Assembly (NCBI GenBank): GCA_039029935.1 | Contig: JBCCFC010000291.1 | Span: 1 to 11,763, forward strand | Reading direction: 5' to 3' | Length of the DNA: 11,763 nucleotides | Source of the DNA: G039029935 sp039029935 | GTDB lineage: Bacteria; Chloroflexota; Anaerolineae; Caldilineales; Caldilineaceae | Shown here: one piece after another, positions 1 through 6,039 of the stretch | Numbering within the stretch: the stretch's first letter is position 1 | How the letters are laid out: every line of letters begins with the position of its first letter | Notes under the pieces: model-generated | What the model was told of the DNA's origin: nothing | The model's database searches: none | The model's input: the letters and a program-made list of their open reading frames with translations, nothing else | Made by a program: the position numbers and the translations under genes

Positions 1-711
1 CTCAAACCCAGAGGGCGGTGGTATAAACCCTAATGATGATTCTTTAACTATGTCTTTTGGGATTGAGTTAGAATGACTGGTATTACTACCGGAAACTTGT
101 CCTATATTCACGGCGGAGAGGCTCTTCATCCGATCTCGTCCCTGACTCATGTTACCACTGGATTTCTGCTTGGAGTGATCGGTGAATGGTAGGGGTGGTG
201 GTGGCATATTCGTGTAGGAAAATTGTGTGAGGGGATAGGGAGCGTTCGGTGGTGGTGGAATATAGTCATTTCGATTTTGTGGGATGTGTGAGCTTAGGTT
301 GATGCCGCCCAATCCATCACCCTCCATCATTGATTCATCCAATTTTATTTTTTTGTTAGATTGGTTCAATCCATTGGAAGGTTCAAGTGCTTCATCAGGA
401 TTGTCTATGCCCGAACTGCCACCATGTTGCCCAATCCCGTGGGCAAGAAGAGGGTTGGACGAGATGACCCAATCATCTTCATCTGTCTCATTACGCTGAA
501 TCATGCCCATACCAGATTGGGCGTGGTGTCCATTTCGTTCATGTGACCGTTGTAATCCACCACTTTCATGGGACCGCTGCAAACCGTTGCTCTGGTGGGA
601 TCGCTGCAAGCCCGTTCCCTGCAATTGTTTTTGCTGGGCAAGACGTTTTCGTTCATCTTCTAATTGCTGTGCATTGCTTCGATGTATGTACGTTTTTTGT
701 TTTTGTGGCAT
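1..711 (-). CDS. Low-complexity Gln/Ser/Pro-rich protein, N-terminal 237 codons (3' end outside window)
   Basis: An uninterrupted minus-strand frame runs from the ATG at 711-709 to the window edge without a stop. The start is supported by AAAGGA at about 719-724, placed 7 nt upstream. The translation begins MPQKQKTYIHRSNAQQLEDE and has a short charged helix (residues about 14-31), then three 9-residue repeats GLQRSHQSN/GLQRSHESG/GLQRSHERN (34-60). Next comes an acidic stretch (TDEDDW) and a hydrophilic, probably disordered region with proline clusters (IPPPPNAPYP, MPPPPLPF, IPPPSGF). No signal peptide or membrane helix is visible, and I recognise no family. Inference only: LQR/IQR-rich, disordered N-termini occur in DUF4157-type proteins linked to contractile injection systems, but the diagnostic HExxH motif is not in the visible part. 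It probably forms an operon with the small gene at 724-927. All plus-strand frames over this stretch are shadows. Confidence 0.7.
   Translation of the reverse strand, partial: MPQKQKTYIHRSNAQQLEDERKRLAQQKQLQGTGLQRSHQSNGLQRSHESGGLQRSHERNGHHAQSGMGMIQRNETDEDDWVISSNPLLAHGIGQHGGSSGIDNPDEALEPSNGLNQSNKKIKLDESMMEGDGLGGINLSSHIPQNRNDYIPPPPNAPYPLTQFSYTNMPPPPLPFTDHSKQKSSGNMSQGRDRMKSLSAVNIGQVSGSNTSHSNSIPKDIVKESSLGFIPPPSGFE
532..612 (-). repeat. Three 27-bp tandem coding repeats (GLQRSH units)
   Basis: Three in-frame 9-codon units encode GLQRSHQSN, GLQRSHESG and GLQRSHERN. The units differ at synonymous positions (cga/cgg arginine, ttg/tta leucine, cag/caa glutamine). Conservation of protein over DNA indicates the peptide repeat is older than a recent slippage event and supports the minus-strand frame being translated. 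Confidence 0.85.
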
Positions 712-723
712 TATTCAAATCCT

Positions 724-927
724 TTAGGTGTGAAGTACCCGTTTCATTGGGAAAGGAATCAAGGCATACATTTCATCAAAGGTAGCGTACATCCTGGGTA
801 GGGCAGCCAAGGTGCGGGCAAAAATTTGGTCAATGCTTTGTGATATGACTGAGCGGCATTGTCGGTCATGCGGCTGGATACAGTGTGGTTGGATGGTGTG
901 CGCGGTTAGTGCTGGTTTGATAAACAT
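724..927 (-). CDS. Small hypothetical protein, 67 aa
   Basis: A minus-strand ATG at 927-925 is preceded by a purine-rich AGAAGGAAGAGAGAA leader, a strong Shine-Dalgarno region. The frame ends at a TAA at 726-724, only 12 bp before the ATG of the larger gene at 711, so the two look translationally linked. The product (MFIKPALTAHTIQPHCIQPH...) has a short IQPH duplication near residues 13-20 and a helical central part (SVISQSIDQIFARTLAALPR). It has two cysteines and no membrane helix. I do not recognise a family. Its good RBS, tight spacing and a promoter-like sequence upstream argue for a real gene; its size and lack of a known domain limit confidence. It might be a small partner or chaperone of the downstream protein, which is inference from position only. 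Confidence 0.55.
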   Translation of the reverse strand: MFIKPALTAHTIQPHCIQPHDRQCRSVISQSIDQIFARTLAALPRMYATFDEMYALIPFPMKRVLHT

Positions 928-952
928 TTCTCTCTTCCTTCTATTTGTTTAT

Positions 953-981
953 AGATTAAGCTTCTGGGTAAATTGTATCAA
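953..981 (-). promoter_or_regulatory. Putative sigma70-type promoter for the minus-strand operon
   Basis: Read on the minus strand, TTGATA (981-976) and TAATCT (958-953) are separated by exactly 17 nt. Transcription would start about 15-20 nt upstream of the Shine-Dalgarno of the 67-residue gene. It is a sequence match only. Confidence 0.45.
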
Positions 982-1000
982 AAAGTGTGTATGGCTGTCT

Positions 1001-1044
1001 GTCGTTCAATCTTGACAATCTTGTCGTTGAATCTGGACAATTGT
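1001..1044 (+). repeat. 22-bp direct repeat x2, candidate operator of HK1
   Basis: Two tandem copies, 1001-1022 and 1023-1044, match at 18 of 22 positions. Both contain GTCGTT, then AATCT and GACAAT at the same phase. The 22-bp period is about two helical turns, so a dimeric or side-by-side regulator would see the same DNA face. The second copy ends at the TG of the extended -10 element, so the pair covers roughly -58 to -15 of the inferred start. An activator or repressor site is inferred; the binding protein is unknown, with the RR at 4883-5905 an obvious candidate. Confidence 0.6.
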
Positions 1045-1052
1045 GGTAAAAT
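1044..1052 (+). promoter_or_regulatory. Extended -10 promoter element for HK1
   Basis: TGG followed by TAAAAT (1047-1052) is a good extended -10 element. No proper -35 sits at 16-18 nt: TTGTCG is at 20 nt and TTGAAT at 13 nt. That fits an activator-dependent or extended -10 promoter. The inferred start near 1059 gives a leader of about 60 nt with an A-rich run, and places the GTG at 1056 outside the transcript's usable coding start. Confidence 0.45.
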
Positions 1053-1121
1053 TGAGTGAGGTCAAAAAAAAAGAGAAAAATACAGCAAAAAACCAAGCAT
1101 GAAGAGGAGCCGAACAAACGG

Positions 1122-4100
1122 ATGCCACAACTTGTCAATGTCAATATAGCCACCATAGCCTTCCTGAGCCAAGCGATTCTGCTGGCTGTCGTTTCTGTTT
1201 ATTTATGGCGACGGAAAAGAGAGACAACGACCGATAAACTGATTCTGGGCTTTTTTGTCTCCATGCTGGCCTTCAGCATCATCTCGTTGGCAGTGTCCAT
1301 GCTCTATGGCATGGCGCGTTACTACCTCAGTTTTATCCAACTGCTCTTTGTGCTGATTGCCATCATCTTCTTCATACAGTTTGTCTATCGCTACCCAGAT
1401 TTTACGGCGGATGATCGGGCAAATACACCAAGGCTAGAGGCCAAAATTGCCCTGGTTATTTCGCTCATATTGGTGGTTGTAAAGCTTGCCAACATGGGCT
1501 ACCGTTACATCTACATCACGGATCGCCCTGTTGTGGCAAATTCGATAGTGGCATTCACGGCCATGTGGGTGATTGTGATTATGTTTCGTCGTGCGATTTC
1601 ATTCTCCAAACGTGCATATCATCGCCAAGGGGAGCACATCGCCAATACGGTTCAGGGCCAACCATCGCTATTGACCTATCTGCGCTATCCGCAAGGCCGT
1701 TCAGCACAGGCAGCGGTCAACATGCTTCTCTGTATCTGGCCCTCTATCTTTATTGCGATTCTTGTCCCGATTACGGATTTTTTTCTTGAGGATACGATGC
1801 GTGCCTTTGTCCTTGACTTGATACCCTCCATTGGCGCCTTTTTCGTCTTTTTCCTCATCACACTTGCCTATCTCAACAATAGTCCAGATACGATCTCCTT
1901 TCTTGCCAAGCTCGTCGGCATTGGGTTGGTGACGGGTCTACTGATTGCCATCGGTGTAGCGATCGCTGTGAGTGCCAATTTGTATACACGGTTGCCGCCG
2001 TTGCCTGTCACCAATCTGCCACGCACTGTGCAACTGCGTCCGCAACCGGATGGCAGTTATCGCGTCTCTGCCCTGCCCGTCGAGCAGGAGTCTGAGGTTG
2101 GGGAATCATTCTCGTTGGATGATACTGGCATCGAGGTATATACATTGCCCTTTTCGTTTCCCTTTTTTGGTCAACAGATTGACGAATTGGCGATTACCGC
2201 GGTTGGCTCGACCTATGGTCCTTCTCGCTTTCACGCCACATGGTTTGATTCATCATCCAACCCTTTGACATCAGGGGACAACTCTTTTTATACAGGCGAA
2301 CTCGCACTGAACAATATCCGCTACAACCATTATCCTGCCATTTATCTGTTGGAAAATCCGCAAGGGATGGATGAGCACGACTTAGCTCCCTATCTTGAGC
2401 CAGATGCTGTTCAGGTCTATATCAAAGAAACACCTGCCGATGATACAGAGGTGGCGCACGTCACTATCACATGGCAAATCAATATCTCTCCACCGCTACG
2501 TCAAGATGTGTCCCCTGAGCGCCGGTGTCTATTCTGTGGTCGCCGGCCTCCTCCCCCTGCCCCCCAAGAGATACAGGGGGTGAGTACAGGTATCATGAGA
2601 CCTGTAACACCAGGGCCAACCGTCGTACAGCAAGTGTTTTATGCGGATGGTACATTCGACCTGAACTATATAAATATGCGGCTCTTCCCACAGACAACGG
2701 GCGTGATGTCGGGCAATGGTGGCTCATCCTATCAACTCATGCGACAGATTCAACCCTATAGCAACACCCCTATGCGCGGCGATGCCTTTATTTTGAACCA
2801 AACGTTGATGGCGAATGAGTTTGTCCACCACAATATGGTCGGCATCCTCTGGGTAGTCATCGTTGCAACGGTCTTGATTTTATGGGGCTTTTTGCGTTTT
2901 TTCCGTCGTGTCCTCGTCCAGCCATTGGAAAGCTTGATTGCAGGTGTGGAACAAGTAGACACAGGCGATTTACAAACCCATGTGCCTGTTCGATTTTACG
3001 ATGAGATCGGCCAGGTGACACAGGCCTTTAACAAAATGGTCAGTTCTGTGCGTGAAACCGATGCGCATTTGGAGGAAGAGGTGGCCGAGCGAACCCATGC
3101 CTATCTAGAGGCCAAAGAGAGTGCGGAGGCTGCCAGCCAAGCCTATCTGGAAGCCAAAGAACATGCGGAGGCGGTGAGCCAAGCCAAGAGTGAATTCCTT
3201 GCCAACATGAGCCATGAACTGCGCACCCCACTTAATAGCATCATGGGCTACACACAGATTCTCCAGCGTCAATTGGCAAATCAGGGGCGGGTACAACAGC
3301 AGACACAACAGCAGACACAACAGCGGGTACAACAGGCAAATGCGGAGGATGCGCGGCTCTCATCAGGCTTGGCAACCATCTATGAAAGTGGCAATCATTT
3401 ACTCACATTGATCAATGATATCCTTGATATGTCCAAGATTGAGTCACGCAAACTCAAACTCATTCAAAATGAGGTCAACCTTCCTTACTTTCTCAAGGGC
3501 ATCGTGGCGATGATGGAGACTGCTGTGGAGCAAAAGGGGTTGCGCTTGCGTTATGCACCCAGCGATGTGCTGCCAGCGTTGATTGCAGCGGATGAAAAAC
3601 GGTTACGGCAGGTGCTGCTCAACTTGCTGGGCAATGCCGTGAAATTTACGGACAGGGGTCAAGTCACGTTTGAGGTCACAGCCGAATTGCTGCCTTCTGC
3701 CACACCATTGAGCATCGACACATCGGATGCGCTCTTCACCCAAGCCGTGCGTCTTCACTTTGTCATTAGCGACACAGGGATAGGCATTCCAGAAGACAAA
3801 CTGACACAGATTTTTGACCCCTTTGAACAAGCCTTGCAAGAAGAGGTGCTGACCGAAGGGACAGGGCTAGGGTTAACCATCAGTCAACGCTTGGTCCAGT
3901 TGATGGGGGGTGAGATTGAGGTCAAAAGTCGTCTGCGTGAAGGCAGCACCTTCTCCTTTGCGGTCGTCTTCCCCTGCTTGGTGACGGGACAGGGGCGCAA
4001 CGATCAACCCCCAGCGCAATCTGCGCCACAACAAATTATTGGCTATCGAACAACAACCAAGGAGCAAACACAGGAGCAAACACAGGAACAAACACAGGAA

Positions 4101-4793
4101 CAAACAGAGCGACAAACGCTGTCTATTCTAATCGTGGATGATCGGCATCTCAACCGCCTTGTGTTGTCCGAGATGTTGGAGCCGCTCGGGTTTAAACTGG
4201 TGATGGCCGAAAATGGGGCGGATGCGCTAGAGAAAATTGCACAGCAGCAAACGGATATGGTGCTGATGGATTTGGTGATGCCTGTGATGAATGGCTATGA
4301 GGCTGTGATGCGTATTCGCGAGTTGCCTGACCATGCCACAACACCCATCGTTGCGCTCTCGGCCAGTGTGCAGGAGCGTGACCAAATCCATAGCGTTTCT
4401 GTGGGCTGTAATGATTTTCTCCCAAAACCTGTTGATTTAGCACAACTGTTGGCTTGCTTGCAGCAATATTTGGATATTGAGTGGATATATGAGACAGCAA
4501 GACCCCTATCTGAGTCAAATCATCCTTTGTCTGAATCAAGCTACCCAACCTTGACACCAACCCCTGGCACACGAGAGGACACCGATACGATGCCACCACC
4601 ACCCGCAGAGACATTAAACAAATTCTATCAGTTCGCACGTCTGGGTGATATGGATGGGGTGCGTACGCAGGCATTGGCGCTTATGGAGCAGAGCAGTGCG
4701 TATGATGCCTTTGCCCAAGCCCTGGTTGCGTTTGCGGATGTGTATAATGATGAAGCGATTTTGGAGATGATTGAGGAACATCGGGATGGATAG
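1122..4793 (+). CDS. HK1: 9-TM hybrid histidine kinase with nidogen-like extracytoplasmic sensor (1223 aa)
   Basis: Membrane sensor kinase expected to autophosphorylate and pass phosphate to its own receiver. I chose the ATG at 1122 over the in-frame GTG at 1056 because GAGGAG lies at 1104-1109, a -10 box abuts the GTG, and MPQLVNVN aligns with the HK2 start. Predicted order: eight TM helices (about 9-29, 40-61, 69-88, 107-124, 138-156, 198-220, 228-250, 261-287; basic loops support an N-out topology). An extracytoplasmic domain follows at about 290-570 (FSFPFFG 344-350, C469/C472 CxxC before RRPPPP, SGNGG 530-534). Then TM9 572-591, HAMP about 590-645, coiled coil with a doubled 14-residue unit (660-687), and HisKA with H698 in SHELRTP. 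HATPase carries N838, DTGIG from D884 and GTGLG at 913-917. REC has D1006/D1007, phosphoacceptor D1050 and K1102. A helical C-terminal module spans 1165-1223. Gln-rich tracts lie in the HisKA hairpin loop and before REC. It is a paralogue of HK2. The ligand is unknown. Confidence 0.93.
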   Translation: MPQLVNVNIATIAFLSQAILLAVVSVYLWRRKRETTTDKLILGFFVSMLAFSIISLAVSMLYGMARYYLSFIQLLFVLIAIIFFIQFVYRYPDFTADDRANTPRLEAKIALVISLILVVVKLANMGYRYIYITDRPVVANSIVAFTAMWVIVIMFRRAISFSKRAYHRQGEHIANTVQGQPSLLTYLRYPQGRSAQAAVNMLLCIWPSIFIAILVPITDFFLEDTMRAFVLDLIPSIGAFFVFFLITLAYLNNSPDTISFLAKLVGIGLVTGLLIAIGVAIAVSANLYTRLPPLPVTNLPRTVQLRPQPDGSYRVSALPVEQESEVGESFSLDDTGIEVYTLPFSFPFFGQQIDELAITAVGSTYGPSRFHATWFDSSSNPLTSGDNSFYTGELALNNIRYNHYPAIYLLENPQGMDEHDLAPYLEPDAVQVYIKETPADDTEVAHVTITWQINISPPLRQDVSPERRCLFCGRRPPPPAPQEIQGVSTGIMRPVTPGPTVVQQVFYADGTFDLNYINMRLFPQTTGVMSGNGGSSYQLMRQIQPYSNTPMRGDAFILNQTLMANEFVHHNMVGILWVVIVATVLILWGFLRFFRRVLVQPLESLIAGVEQVDTGDLQTHVPVRFYDEIGQVTQAFNKMVSSVRETDAHLEEEVAERTHAYLEAKESAEAASQAYLEAKEHAEAVSQAKSEFLANMSHELRTPLNSIMGYTQILQRQLANQGRVQQQTQQQTQQRVQQANAEDARLSSGLATIYESGNHLLTLINDILDMSKIESRKLKLIQNEVNLPYFLKGIVAMMETAVEQKGLRLRYAPSDVLPALIAADEKRLRQVLLNLLGNAVKFTDRGQVTFEVTAELLPSATPLSIDTSDALFTQAVRLHFVISDTGIGIPEDKLTQIFDPFEQALQEEVLTEGTGLGLTISQRLVQLMGGEIEVKSRLREGSTFSFAVVFPCLVTGQGRNDQPPAQSAPQQIIGYRTTTKEQTQEQTQEQTQEQTERQTLSILIVDDRHLNRLVLSEMLEPLGFKLVMAENGADALEKIAQQQTDMVLMDLVMPVMNGYEAVMRIRELPDHATTPIVALSASVQERDQIHSVSVGCNDFLPKPVDLAQLLACLQQYLDIEWIYETARPLSESNHPLSESSYPTLTPTPGTREDTDTMPPPPAETLNKFYQFARLGDMDGVRTQALALMEQSSAYDAFAQALVAFADVYNDEAILEMIEEHRDG
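3099..3182 (+). repeat. 42-bp coding duplication in the HK1 signalling helix
   Basis: Two adjacent 42-bp units encode AYLEAKESAEAASQ (660-673) and AYLEAKEHAEAVSQ (674-687) between HAMP and HisKA. HK2 has a single unit, AYLEAKERAEAVSQ. Fourteen residues equal two heptads, so the coiled-coil phase into the kinase core is kept. Confidence 0.9.
3288..3335 (+). repeat. 12-bp coding microsatellite x4 in HK1 HisKA loop
   Basis: Four 12-bp units encode RVQQ-QTQQ-QTQQ-RVQQ (residues 723-738). The tract lies between the His-bearing helix and the second helix of the dimerisation hairpin. The corresponding loop of HK2 (LNQADNLHADEAVLNG) has no such repeat. Confidence 0.85.
4062..4109 (+). repeat. 12-bp coding microsatellite x4 in HK1 before REC
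   Basis: Four nearly identical 12-bp units encode EQTQ-EQTQ-EQTQ-EQTE (residues 981-996), followed by RQT and the first REC strand. It forms a flexible linker between HATPase and REC. HK2 has an unrelated linker (YHAPHPASKY) here. Confidence 0.88.
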
Positions 4794-4808
4794 CGTTTTG
4801 AGGTAATC

Positions 4809-4862
4809 AGATTGGTCCAATGATTGTTAAAAGTTGGCTTTTAACAATCATTGGACCAATCT
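4809..4862. repeat. Perfect 25-bp inverted repeat with 4-nt loop between HK1 and RR
   Basis: The arms at 4809-4833 and 4838-4862 are exactly complementary, with loop TTGG at 4834-4837. Each arm itself holds palindromes: ATTGG-N-CCAAT (4811-4821 and 4850-4860) overlapping CAAT-N-ATTG (4818-4826 and 4847-4855). It begins 16 nt after the HK1 stop and ends 20 nt before the RR start. No T-run follows directly (the next bases are AACGCGTTTT), so a classical intrinsic terminator is not clear. Alternatives are an mRNA-stabilising or attenuating hairpin, a repeated mobile palindrome, or a paired operator. Confidence 0.9.
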
Positions 4863-4882
4863 AACGCGTTTTAGATAACCAT

Positions 4883-5905
4883 ATGAATATAAGTAAACAA
4901 CGCACGATTTTAATCGTGGATGACAATATCAACAATATCGACATTGCGGTGCAGCTTTTGCGTGCCTATAGCTTTCGCATTCTGGTTGCCAACAATGGCG
5001 AAAAGGGGCTGGAACGGGCGGGGCTTGCCAATCCAGACTTGATCCTGCTCGATATCCGGATGCCAGGGATTGATGGCATTGAAACCTGTCGCCGGCTCAA
5101 GGCCAATCCCAACACGGCGGAGATTCCCGTGATTTTTATGACTGCGATGGCTGACACCGAAAACAAGGTGCGTGGGCTGGAGGCGGGGGCAGTTGATTAT
5201 GTCACTAAGCCGATTGAGGAGGCCGAGTTGCTGGCGCGGGTGCAGACGCATTTGGCCCTAAGTGAGTTACGCGCACGCCTGGAGACCGAAGTTCAGGAGC
5301 GGACGCAGGCGTTGGAGGAGGAGATTCAGGCGCATGAAAAGGCGCGTGATGAACGCGAGATGTTGCTGGCCTTGTTGCGCGAACAGAGCGAAAGTCTCCA
5401 TGCCATGACCCTTGAGTCCTGGGCCGAACAGGAGAAAAGCGACCTGCGCACCGACAAGATTGCACAGCGGGTCCAGATGCTCAGTACGATGACACAGCAG
5501 ATGGATACGCTGCTGGACAATGCGATTACGTTGGAGGATCCAATTGATGCGATAAAACAACGGATGCAGGGTATTTCGACAGTGGTCGGTGAATTGATCG
5601 CCGAGTTGATGCCGGACACGCAAGATGGCGTGGAGGCAGAAGATGCGGGTGCAGAAGGTACACTAGGCGAGACAAGTCCAGCTAACACGGCTACCCAAGA
5701 TTTGCCGCTGCTCAAGTTGAGCACACGCGAGTATGAAGTTTTTCAGCTAATTGCCCAAGGCAAGTCCAACAGTGAAATCAGCGATATCCTGGCCGTCACC
5801 CCCTCCACCGTCAGCACCTATCGACACCGCATCATCCGCAAATTGGGTATCCCTGATCCCAATGCGTTGGTGAAGTATGCGGTTGAAATGCAAGTCAAGG
5901 GGTAG
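4883..5905 (+). CDS. Response regulator, REC - coiled coil - LuxR-type HTH (340 aa)
   Basis: A cytoplasmic response regulator predicted to bind DNA when phosphorylated, probably by the flanking kinases. REC occupies about 7-125 with acidic D13/D14, phosphoacceptor D57 in LLDIRMPG, T87 and K109 in VTKP, all intact. A long charged helical linker (about 126-235, EVQERTQALEEEIQ...) probably forms a coiled coil, followed by an acidic Ala/Gly-rich hinge (about 236-270). The LuxR/GerE helix-turn-helix covers 277-340 (LSTREYEVFQLIAQGKSN, then a recognition segment TPSTVSTYRHRIIRKLGI). At 340 residues it is longer than the usual 210-230 of NarL-type regulators because of the linker. The ATG at 4883 has no recognisable Shine-Dalgarno; the hairpin at 4809-4862 lies just upstream. 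Its targets are unknown; the 22-bp repeats upstream of HK1 are a plausible autoregulatory site. Confidence 0.93.
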   Translation: MNISKQRTILIVDDNINNIDIAVQLLRAYSFRILVANNGEKGLERAGLANPDLILLDIRMPGIDGIETCRRLKANPNTAEIPVIFMTAMADTENKVRGLEAGAVDYVTKPIEEAELLARVQTHLALSELRARLETEVQERTQALEEEIQAHEKARDEREMLLALLREQSESLHAMTLESWAEQEKSDLRTDKIAQRVQMLSTMTQQMDTLLDNAITLEDPIDAIKQRMQGISTVVGELIAELMPDTQDGVEAEDAGAEGTLGETSPANTATQDLPLLKLSTREYEVFQLIAQGKSNSEISDILAVTPSTVSTYRHRIIRKLGIPDPNALVKYAVEMQVKG

Positions 5906-5965
5906 GTCGGTATTCGGTGCGTCGGTATTCGGTGCGTCGGTATTCGGCAGATCGGTATTCGGTAC
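5906..5965 (+). repeat. 15-bp tandem repeat x4 downstream of RR
   Basis: Four 15-bp units begin right after the RR stop codon: two identical GTCGGTATTCGGTGC copies (5906-5920, 5921-5935) and two variants (5936-5950 ending GCAG, 5951-5965 starting ATCGG). GGTAGGTCGGTA at 5901-5912, which overlaps the RR stop, is the exact reverse complement of TACCGACCTACC found in the following 8-bp repeats, so the transcript could fold across both arrays. Confidence 0.92.
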
Positions 5966-6021
5966 CGACCTACTGACCTACCGACCTACTGACCTACCGA
6001 CCTACCGACCTACCGACCTAC
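5966..6021 (+). repeat. 8-bp tandem repeat x7 upstream of HK2
   Basis: Seven consecutive units of CGACCTAC (units 2 and 4 are TGACCTAC) end 18 nt before the HK2 ATG. They occupy the place where a leader or ribosome binding site would lie. Complementarity to the RR stop region (5901-5912) is exact over 12 nt at 5995-6006 and at 6003-6014. With no promoter visible in the 134-bp gap, HK2 is probably co-transcribed with RR through this structure. Confidence 0.92.
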
Positions 6022-6039
6022 GGATTACCAAAAACGATA

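Noticed and set aside
1056..1121. GTG start 22 codons upstream for HK1
   Set aside because: It has no Shine-Dalgarno, sits directly after a -10 box, adds a Lys-rich segment before TM1, and has no counterpart in HK2.
4192..4674. 160-codon open frame on the minus strand
   Set aside because: It lies entirely antisense to the HK1 REC and C-terminal module, with no RBS or recognisable domain; it is a codon-bias shadow.
4851..4877. Promoter for RR (TTGGAC / TAGATA)
   Set aside because: The spacer is 15 nt, both boxes are poor, and the -35 lies inside the inverted repeat arm.
5326..5724. 132-codon Ser/Cys-rich open frame on the minus strand
   Set aside because: Antisense to the RR linker; composition mirrors the sense codons and no domain is visible.
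5906..6021. CRISPR array
   Set aside because: Units are 15 and 8 bp with no spacers between them, and no cas gene is present.
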